Source: Circinella minor (Eukaryota; Mucoromycota; Mucoromycetes; Mucorales; Lichtheimiaceae). Taken from it: DNA of 17,941 nt. Of the stretch, positions 10,241 to 17,941 are shown piece after piece. Location: contig JAEPRB010000482.1 in assembly GCA_016758965.1 (NCBI GenBank), positions 1 through 17,941 on the forward strand. The letters are read 5' to 3'. The translations under genes and the position numbers were made by a program. Within the stretch, counting starts at the first letter, position 1, and the number at the start of each line of letters is the position of its first letter. The notes under the pieces are model-generated. The model did no database searches. It was not told the DNA's origin and saw only the letters and a program-made list of their open reading frames with translations.

Positions 10241-10552
10241 AAAAATGACCCTTTCTTTGTAAATATTCCCTTTATTTAAATTCATAACATAATAGTAATG
10301 ATAAAAGGAATATAAACATGTTCTTTATCAGATAATTTGTATTATATATAATGTTTTACTTTTATAAATAAAGCAATTGGGAGAAGGGGAAGGAGAAAAG
10401 CAATATTTCGGTCTATGGTTATAAAGTTTCAGAGATCAATGTAATTCTCGGCCACTTGCGCGAAAATTTTTAATTGAATTACGTACACAGATGAACAAGT
10501 CATTAACTTTCATATCATACTAATCAAGTTTACTTAGTGATAATCTGGAACT
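10241..10552. other. 3' flank of the polymerase subunit gene
   Basis: AT-rich, with no coding signal. The likely polyadenylation signal AATAAA is at 10367-10372, about 127 bases after the stop codon. A GCGCGAAA (10458-10465, E2F-like on the minus strand) is present but lies beyond the polyA signal and has no obvious target gene. Confidence 0.5.
10367..10372 (+). terminator. Polyadenylation signal AATAAA of the polymerase subunit gene
   Basis: An exact AATAAA hexamer on the coding strand downstream of the TAG at 10238-10240. It is the best candidate in the 3' flank, but such hexamers are common in AT-rich DNA. Confidence 0.45.
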
Positions 10553-11406
10553 ACTGGTAGATCTCGTATTTTGTAAAGAACTAGTTGCGCTGTTTCTCCG
10601 AGTTTGTTATCCATGACTATGAACCACCCAGTATACAGGAAGTGTTGGATAACGACATGCCTTTTAGAATTTTGCAAACTTTAGATATATGTATGTGTAC
10701 CAGTTGCACGTTTATGGGATACTCAAATTATACAAGTAGTTATCAAGCAGCTTGATACCCATCGTATTTATAGTAAAAATGTACATGTTATCATGACTGA
10801 GCAAACAAATGATATTATGATATTCAATATTATCTCTTTATAGTAACTAAATTTATTATATTCCATCTACAAAAAAGACTTTTAATATATATAAAGACTA
10901 CATATTCATTATTAAAATTACTCAAAATAAAAATAAGACGTCATTTTAAGCTAGGGAGGAAATACAGATAATTCATTTGTCATAGGACCGGTACCTGGAT
11001 AATTTCAGTTTATACCGTACATAATGCCGCCTCAGTGATTTATTCACTTATTTTGAAAATCATATGAATTAAAACTACTTTTTCAAAGACAACTACTACA
11101 AGCATCCTTATCATCTTGTCATACATAATATTTTTATATTACGTAAAATATAAAATCCAAAGAAAAGAAACCTGTGTTGGTTATATAAAAATATTTAGTC
11201 TCTATTGCTATATATAACAGCGCATTATCATTTTATCTAACAAGAGATATATAATTTCAATCATCCACGTCCCATATTTAAAAGTATACGCTATACATAT
11301 CCCTACTATGAAGTAACTAAACATAACACACATTAACTTGCTATATGGGTAGTGTTGTTTTATTAATTTACAAGTACAAAGTAATCCGTCTTCACCCGAG
11401 CAAAAA
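10553..11406 (+). repeat. Long direct repeat, left copy
   Basis: Matches 17049-17941 in the same orientation. Both copies begin near TGGTAGAYCTCGTATTTTGTA and share CTAGTTGCGCTG, GATAACGACATGCC, TAGTTATCAAGCA and AATGCCGCCTCAGTG. The first part carries many substitutions and small indels; the last 235 or so bases differ at about two positions. It has no open frame. The true right end is unknown, because the other copy runs off the window. It may be an LTR or the start of a tandem duplication. Confidence 0.9.
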
Positions 11407-11410
11407 TAAC

Positions 11411-11883
11411 AATTTAAAGATACTGACGAAATTCACCGTTTAACCTTGACAGAGTGAAGAAACCTTCAGATGGTGACATTTGAGGAGAATTTTATAAAAA
11501 CAGTCGCTTTAACGGGTACCTTTTATTGCTCTCTTTTATATATTGTAAACAAACGAAAGACATTTAGAATATAGAGGTCAATATTACGTATCAACATTGA
11601 TTCGCTAATAAATTTATAAATTTACCTCGTCAGTTGATTTTTGTACCGATCTCTTGAAAATAGCTTGACTTTCAGTTGCATTAAAAGCAACAAATATAAA
11701 AGATTACAAATTTGAAGGTGGATTAATTGATTATTCTACTCGCTATGCCTACAGTAATGAAACCATTTTTTATGAGAAAGGAGAAAAAAATATAACGTTT
11801 GGGGGGCACATAAAGATTTTGTAGAAAATAAAGTGGATTCTTACCTCAGTATGATAGACCATATCTCTTCTCTGAATAAATAA
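11411..11883 (+). pseudogene. Decayed gene remnant with in-frame stop and G6 frameshift
   Basis: Two protein-like stretches lie just right of the direct repeat. From 11411 to 11574 one frame gives QFKDTDEIHRLTLTE, a TGA, then RNLQMVTFEENF and more. After an acceptor-like TTGACTTTCAG (11675), the frame from 11678 gives ALKATNIKDYKFEGGLIDYS and runs to a stop at 11822. A shift at the GGGGGG run (11811-11816) leads into a second good frame, HKDFVENKVDSYLSMIDH, ending at TAA 11881. No family is recognised. Broken reading frames next to repeats suggest a pseudogene; a homopolymer sequencing error at G6 could explain only one of the breaks. Confidence 0.5.
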
Positions 11884-11952
11884 TCTCACGCAAGCACAGT
11901 TAAAATAAAAAAACTGATCATACCATTATTCTTGGAAACGCATATAATACAG

Positions 11953-13149
11953 GCCAACGAACATCAAAATCCAACTTCTACAAGGTTAGACCTTGTGTAT
12001 TGAAGAAGAATATACAATGCAAGAGAGTCAGACTTCCCACAAAGCTTCAATGCCGTTAACCAGAGAAGAACCATTTTGGACACATGCCAACGAACATCAA
12101 AATCCAACTTCTACAAGGTTAGACCTTGTGTATTGAAGAAGAATATACAATGCAAGAGAGTCAGACTTCCCACAAAGCTTCAATGCCGTTAACCAAAGAA
12201 GAACCATTTTGGACACATGCCAACGAACATCAAAATCCAACTTCTACAAGGTTAGACCTTGTGTATTGAAGAAGAATATACAATGCAAGAGAGTCAGACT
12301 TCCCACAAAGCTTCGATGCCGTTAACCAGAGAAGAACCATTTTGGACACAAGCCAACGAACATCAAAATCCAACTTCTACAAGGTTAGACCTTGTGTATT
12401 GAAGAAGAATATACAATGCAAGAGAGTCAGACTTCCCACAAAGCTTCAATGCCGTTAACCAGAGAAGAACCATTTTGGACACAAGCCAACGAACATCAAA
12501 ATCCAACTTCTACAAGGTTAGACCTTGTGTATTGAAGAAGAATATACAATGCAAGAGAGTCAGACTTCCCACAAAGCTTCAATGCCGTTAACCAAAGAAG
12601 AACCATTTTGGACACATGCCAACGAACATCAAAATCCAACTTCTACAAGGTTAGACCTTGTGTATTGAAGAAGAATATACAATGCAAGAGAGTCAGACTT
12701 CCCACAAAGCTTCGATACCGTTAACCAGAGAAGAACCATTTTGGACACAAGCCAACGAACATCAAAATCCAACTTCTACAAGGTTAGACCTTGTGTATTG
12801 AAGAAGAATATACAATGCAAGAGAGTCAGACTTCCCACAAAGCTTCAATGCCGTTAACCAGAGAAGAACCATTTTGGACACAAGCCAACGAACATCAAAA
12901 TCCAACTTCTACAAGGTTAGACCTTGTGTATTGAAGAAGAATATACAATGCAAGAGAGTCAGACTTCCCACAAAGCTTCAATGCCGTTAACCAGAGAAGA
13001 ACCATTTTGGACACAAGCCAACGAACATCAAAATCCAACTTCTACAAGGTTAGACCTTGTGTATTGAAGAAGAATATACAATGCAAGAGAGTCAGACTTC
13101 CCACAAAGCTTCAATGCCGTTAACCAGAGAAGAACCATTCTTAGAGACA
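11953..13149. repeat. Minisatellite: nine tandem copies of a 133-bp unit
   Basis: Units start at 11953, 12086, 12219, 12352, 12485, 12618, 12751, 12884 and 13017, each exactly 133 bases. They are almost identical; the last diverges in its final 15 bases or so (ATTCTTAGAGAC in place of ATTTTGGACAC). Variable sites are CTTCAATGCC / CTTCGATGCC / CTTCGATACC, CCAGAG / CCAAAG, and the unit junction CACAT / CACAA. These variants repeat with a period of three units (copies 2-4 match 5-7 save one base), a 399-bp higher-order repeat. Each unit holds the inverted repeat ACAAGGT-TAG-ACCTTGT (first at 11980-11996). As 133 is not a multiple of three, the array as a whole cannot be one reading frame. Confidence 0.97.
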
Positions 13150-13941
13150 AGCTTTGAGATTATCTATTTCAATAATATACACAAAATGAAAAATAAAAAA
13201 GCGAATGTATTATTTAGTTCAACATTAAAATCTTTGTATAGTTGCACATTTGTTTTTTATTTTATTCATTTATTACCGACGAAACTGGTAGCTTTTGTTG
13301 AATCTTGTTTAATTAGACATCGTCAGTGGTACCATTAAATATTAATTCTTTTGATAAAAGAGTATGCTGGGCTGTTGAAACAATAAGTAAAAAATAATAG
13401 AGATAAAGCGTGGTGACTGTGCACGGGAAGTTAATTGCTATTTTTATTTTTAACCAGAACAACAGACAATAAGCTGTCACACAAACAATTCTATTTCTCT
13501 ATAAATGTAGCTTAGCTATAAATCATTATATCATTACCCTTTTTCTTTATTTTATATTTTCAATTCTTATTCTAAGTTTGACCAGTTTGTAATACTGGTG
13601 AGTATTTTTATTATTATAACCCTATCAATTATTTTGTCTAACATATCAAATAAAGGTCATTTTAAGTGAATTTATATTTATTACGGGTCACACGCACAAT
13701 CGGAAGGTAAATTTGTTGTACAGTATCACAAGTGTTGTTTCCCCAGTTTTCTATCAACTTTTTTTTCAAAGCTTCAATACATTCACCACACTTATGCGAA
13801 GCTTTTTTTTCTCTTAACATTTTTAAAGTAAAAAAAATAATTACATAGTTGCTGGACTGCTAGGTATATAATTTTTTTTTAAATAGCTACCAAACAGAAA
13901 AAAAAATCAACAACAAAACAAAAGTACTAACTTTGACACAG
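13150..13941. other. Spacer between the minisatellite and the nuclease-like pseudogene
   Basis: No supported gene. A frame starting in the last repeat unit (13057) runs to 13338 and ends with the protein-like TKLVAFVESCLIRHRQWYH, possibly another remnant. A donor-like TACTG|GTGAGT occurs at 13599-13600 and another, CGGAAG|GTAAAT, at 13706. They could mark lost 5' exons of the next pseudogene. An 8-base inverted repeat, AAAGCTTC (13768-13775) / GAAGCTTT (13798-13805), is present. Confidence 0.4.
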
Positions 13942-16162
13942 ACCTCACAACTTTCATTTCTTCTTGTGATGCAAGAGCAAAACTCAACGAATTCACGAAG
14001 CAGCATCAACATGACTTTAGGGATTGGTGTCGTTCGACAAAAAGTGTTAAAAAAATTGGAACGCATATGGAAGAAATGATTTATGAATGTACCACACTGC
14101 TTAAAAAAAAGTTACTGGGTGAGCAAGTAACTTAATTTTAAAAACTTATTTCCTCGCTTATTTGTAACTTGACTTTATAGCTCGGAAATGTTAAAAAATG
14201 TTAAAAACACAGAACAATGCTGAATAGAAGTATTATCCAGCATTGAAGAAGAAGTACAATTGGTAATTTTTTTTTGTTCCTTGAGTCAAATGACTCATCA
14301 AACATCGTTCATTATACTAATCCATAAAAAATTAGCGTATTACATTATTAAACAGTGAAGTTCAAGCTTTGCATGATTACACTTTAAAACAAACATGCAA
14401 AATAATCGTCTACAAGCTATCACGGAAGAAAAAGAAGACGATGGGTATAATTCACAAAACGGTTCTCAAGAAACTAGACAAAGTCTATGTCAAAGTACAG
14501 AAGAAAATGTTTCTTCCCAAAATTCTCAAGAGGTAAATATTATTTTCTTTTTTTTTTCTCACTGGTTTCTAACGTTAGCGAAGGTAAATTTATTTATAGT
14601 GGAAAGTTAAATCAATCGATTTATCTTCGAGGCTCAATGCTTTTCGCAACTCTTTTGTATGAACAAATTCAATTCTACCAATAGATCTTTACTTAGTCGA
14701 TCAGAGACATTGGCGATCAATTACATATATTTTTTTGAACTGGGTGGACATAATGACATTCAAAATCGATTGCTTGATTTGAGTGATGATGTTTTGACAA
14801 GCATTGATGAAGATCTAGATCAGTTCGAAATGTACAAAAGCGTGAGTGATGAGATTTCTGATTACTGTCTTACTTCTGCCAAGGTTTGTTGGTGTTTTTA
14901 TACTTTTTAAAAATCGGTGTGTATATGTGTTGTATACATGATTATTTACGGCCATATATAATTGCCCGAACTGGCTTAAAGACCAAGTTATATTATATAT
15001 GCCGATAATGATTGGGTTCTAACTATATATCATCACAATAGGCAATGTGTCGTTGGGATTTAAAAGATGTTGAGAATCTGATAAAAAAAAAATTTAATAA
15101 AACTGACGATGAGAAGCTTACATTACAAATTATGGAAAACCTGAAAGATCTTGCTTAAATTTTTGGGATGATTCCAGAGGAGTTATTTTGGGTAGTTTTA
15201 ATATTCAATATACATTACTCTTTATGTAATATAGATACAGAATGCACGACGGTAGTGAATTGCTAAGACTTGATGAAGATCGATTTGGTGATATTGTTTT
15301 AAAACCAATTTTCGATGAAATATTCCATGGTATTCCTTATACGAAACGAGATGGGTAATACTTTCTTTTCTAACTTATTTATCTTTGAGTATTTATGTCA
15401 CATGCGTATGCTTGCTTGTTATATCATATTGACCCTACAAATGTATTTTTAGGCAATTCACTAAACTTTATAACAAATACAAAATCCGTCATCTTGATTT
15501 TGGTTAACGAAGAAGATATCAGAACATTAGTTGTAGATGTAAAATCACCATTAAAATCATATCAGCAAGATTTTATCAAATTAGGAACTAAAATGAATAT
15601 CATGTTGGACTTCATGGTGGAAAGATCTAATAGTGATCCTTTTAGTATATGGTGTATTAGTACAAGGTTTGTGCTTATAGATACACATATATCTATGAAT
15701 TTTTTTTTGTGTGTGATTATTTGTATTAGGTACTTCTTATATCATAGATTAACAATTCTAATAAATATTGAATCCTATATATAAAGGGTTCATTCTTCGT
15801 ATGTACACCTAAAGTGGATAAAGCGATATATTAATCGAATATATCGCTTTATCCACATGCATAATTGCTATTTACCTCAAAGGAAAGATGATATGGATGT
15901 TTTGAGAGGAACGCTGGAGACATTTTGTTACAGTTGAAAGTGAGTGTTTTTTTTTCTGTACAACAATATATCAAATGGAGTGATGAGTAGTATTTAACTT
16001 TTTACATCATTATAAATTTAGTGTCTCGTTAAAAAATCATTAAGTAGTGCCAGATCATCATGGATCAAGAACGAACAAACAAACGCCCGAAAAAAGTCTA
16101 TGCGGCCCACCATACGTTTACCAACAAGTTCATCAATGAAGTTGGTTTCTCTAAATAACTAA
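13942..16162 (+). pseudogene. Multi-exon pseudogene with a D-V-K nuclease-like motif
   Basis: A chain of exon-like blocks with good splice sites: 13942-14118 (preceded by a perfect TACTAAC branch site), 14181-14262, 14356-14532, 14600-14883, 15042-15191, 15235-15354, 15453-15666, an unclear block near 15786-15947, and 16022-16162 ending in TAA. Peptides read naturally, e.g. RFGDIVLKPIFDEIF, VVDVKSPLKSYQQDFIKLG and KKSLSSARSSW. Several breaks disable it: a TGA in block 2, frame changes in blocks 3 and 4, a TAA in block 5 (after ENLKDLA) and a frameshift at 15505 just before the VVDVKSP motif. The D-x-K followed by a helix-like KLGTKMNIMLDF recalls PD-(D/E)XK-type cores in large Mucoromycota-specific protein families. 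That assignment is from memory of the family style and is tentative. The basic C-terminal tail could serve nuclear entry. Confidence 0.6.
15814..15856. repeat. Perfect 19-bp inverted repeat with 5-base loop
   Basis: GTGGATAAAGCGATATATT (15814-15832) is followed by AATCG and then its exact reverse complement (15838-15856). It falls inside what should be a coding block of the pseudogene and brings in a TAA. Coding-like sequence (IHMHNCYLPQRKDDMDVLRG) resumes directly after it. Confidence 0.95.
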
Positions 16163-17048
16163 TTATTTTAAACATCTCTTTTTCCGTCTTCTTATATTCT
16201 AATCAATATATTTCTCGACATTTTTTTATCAGCATCTTATTGTTATTATTTCCAACAAAACTAAAATACCCCTTTTGTACAATCTTTTCAAATACGGTTA
16301 TATTATTTGGAGTACCATCATATGATGTTATCATGTAAATTGTGTAATTATTTTGTTACATGAGCATAGCTTGTTGTGGTATATATATATTATATGATAC
16401 ATACATTATTTGACCAGATAGGGTACAATATAATGAATCAAATATAGATTAATCGAAGTACACTCAAGCTTTTATTCATCAATTGTAGAGGTGTGTGTGT
16501 TTTTTTGATCAATATACACACAGTATTGGGCGTTCCTGCATATTTTTGATATGAAGCTCCTGGTAGATATGTATATAAGGAGAGGGAAAGTGAAAAACAA
16601 AGTTGTATTATACTGTATCATAAGTATTACTTGTCTGCTTCTGCTTGCGAAATTTTATTCGATTTATTTTCTGACTTACATATACTGGATTTTATTCGAT
16701 TTTGCCATCATTTCCGGTCACAACCTCAAATTTTTCTTAGGTATTTTTTTCAAAGGGTGCTTTTTTGTGTATAACTTATTGTTTTTTAAAATCTACGTGA
16801 AGAAACACCCACCCGTATATTCAGGCATTTTTATTACCTTATTTGTACTCTTTACTCTCTTTTCTGACTTTTTTTTTTTACAAATAAACTTTTTACAATG
16901 TTCACCTATTTCAGAAAATATATTGTAATACGTCATTATTTCTTAATAATCTTAATATTCAATGCGTTATCAAATATATTTAAGAATATCATCATTATCA
17001 AAGTGCGCAAAAAAAATAATCATGCGCAAAAGCAGTCTAAAAATCCAG
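16163..17048. other. Spacer between the pseudogene and the right direct repeat
   Basis: AT-rich and T-rich on the plus strand. Apart from the 125-codon hydrophobic frame listed separately I see no gene. A short AT palindromic stretch lies near 16381-16400. Confidence 0.5.
16551..16928 (+). CDS. Doubtful hydrophobic open frame, 125 residues
   Basis: An ATG-to-TAA frame. The N-terminus is basic (MKLLVDMYIRRGKVKNK) and three or four Phe/Leu/Ile-rich segments could span a membrane (about residues 19-35, 38-55, 62-81 and 90-110), split by basic patches such as YVKKHPP. No family is recognised. A T-rich strand is poor in stop codons and codes for hydrophobic residues by composition alone, so this may be chance, though 125 codons is long for this base composition. 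There is no promoter, intron or neighbour to support it. Confidence 0.25.
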   Translation: MKLLVDMYIRRGKVKNKVVLYCIISITCLLLLAKFYSIYFLTYIYWILFDFAIISGHNLKFFLGIFFKGCFFVYNLLFFKIYVKKHPPVYSGIFITLFVLFTLFSDFFFLQINFLQCSPISENIL

Positions 17049-17941
17049 TAGTGGTAGACCTCGTATTTTGTATAAGAACTAGTTGCGCTGTTTCTCTGAG
17101 CTTGGTATCTATGGCTATGACCCACAGTAGACAGGCAATGTAGGATAACGACATGCCCTATACAATTTTGCAAATTTTAGATATATGTATATGCATCATT
17201 TGCACCTTTATAAGATGCTCAAGTTATACTAGTAGTTATCAAGCAACTTGACACCCATTGTATTTATAGTAAAAATGTATATATTACGTATCATGACTGA
17301 GCAAACAAATGATATTAAGATATCAATTAATATCATCTCTTTTTAGTAACTAAATTTATTATATTGCATCTACTAAAGATACTTTCACTATATATAAAGA
17401 CTACATGTTCATTATTAACTTTGCTCGAGACAAAAATAAAACGACATTTTAAGTTAGGGAGAGAGTGTGGCTGTTGTAGTTATATATATATACAAACACA
17501 GATAATTCATTTGTCATAGGACTGGTACCTGGATAATTTCAGTTTATACCGTACGTAATGCCGCCTCAGTGATTTATTCACTTATTTTGAAAATCATATC
17601 AAATTAAAACTACTTTTTCAAAGACAACTACTCCAAAGCATCCTTATCATCTTAACCATACATACTACCTTCCTATATTGAAATATAAAATAGAAAGAAA
17701 AGAAACCTGTGTTGGTTATATAAAATTATTTAGTCTCTATTGCTATATATAACAGCGCATTGTCATTTTATCTAACAAGAGATATATAATTTCAATCATC
17801 CACGTCCCATATTTAAAAGTATACGCTATACATATCCCTACTATGAAGTAACTAAACATAACACACATTAACTTGCTATATGGGTAGTGTTGTTTTATTA
17901 ATTTACAAGTACAAAGTAATCCGTCTTCACCCGAGCAAAAA
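17049..17941 (+). repeat. Long direct repeat, right copy (runs off the window)
   Basis: Same orientation as 10553-11406; base 17941 aligns with 11406. The offset grows from about 6496 to 6535 through indels. The largest indel is about 35 extra bases here, around 17463-17498, including GTGTGGCTGTTGTAG and a TA run. The final 235 or so bases are nearly identical to the left copy. The copy is still matching at the last base of the window. Confidence 0.9.

Noticed and set aside
10458..10465. E2F-like GCGCGAAA site
   Set aside because: It lies beyond the polyA signal of the polymerase subunit gene and before repeats; no target gene is visible.
11953..13149. CRISPR array
   Set aside because: Units are contiguous 133-bp tandem repeats without unique spacers, in a eukaryotic context.
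13057..13338. 93-codon frame beginning in the last minisatellite unit
   Set aside because: Its first third is repeat sequence shared by units in different frames; the unique part is AT-rich. Only the last 20 or so residues look protein-like.
14395..14910. Separate small genes in the 14395-14910 frames
   Set aside because: They are exon pieces of one decayed gene, with matching donors and acceptors around them; their ATGs lie at points where the frame changes inside the exon.
16551..16928. 125-codon frame as a confident multi-pass membrane protein gene
   Set aside because: T-rich composition alone yields hydrophobic, stop-poor frames; no family, promoter or splice evidence. Kept only as a low-confidence entry.

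Overview
The window looks like nuclear DNA of an early-diverging fungus, most likely a Mucoromycota (Mucorales-type) species. This is an inference from three things: very AT-rich spacers, genes split by many short introns (61-137 bases) with GT/GC...AG ends, and an Asn/Gln-rich protein style. No bacterial signals (operons, Shine-Dalgarno sites, CRISPR) are seen.

Left part (1-5456). A full-size ABC subfamily C (MRP-type) transporter lies on the minus strand. Its start codon is at 3682-3680 and eight exons can be rebuilt to base 239, in the middle of the first nucleotide-binding domain; the rest is beyond or unreadable at the left edge. One of its introns uses a GC donor. A 1.25 kb AT-rich spacer separates it from a divergent, intronless plus-strand gene (4929-5456) for a small secreted-type single-pass membrane protein of unknown function.

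Middle (5457-10240). About 2.9 kb is mostly non-coding. It holds a G-quadruplex-type G-run array (7018-7045), a tRNA-like hairpin (about 6314-6356) and a protein-like orphan exon (7425-7604). A nine-exon plus-strand gene (8401-10240) follows, encoding a 383-residue homologue of the DNA polymerase delta third subunit (POLD3/Cdc27). It has an intact N-terminal domain, a basic nuclear-localisation cluster and a C-terminal PCNA-binding PIP box. Two ACGCGT (MCB) boxes sit just upstream, as expected for a replication gene induced at G1/S.

Right part (10553-17941). This is a repeat-rich, decayed block. Two direct repeats of at least 0.85 kb (10553-11406 and 17049-17941, the second running off the window) lie about 6.5 kb apart. 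Between them are a broken gene remnant with a G6 frameshift (11411-11883), a minisatellite of nine 133-bp units with three-unit higher-order periodicity (11953-13149), and a multi-exon pseudogene (13942-16162) carrying a D-V-K motif like the core of PD-(D/E)XK nucleases. That pseudogene contains a perfect 19-bp inverted repeat (15814-15856). A hydrophobic 125-codon frame of doubtful status lies at 16551-16928. The block is either an LTR-like element with decayed contents or the first copy of a 6.5 kb tandem duplication.
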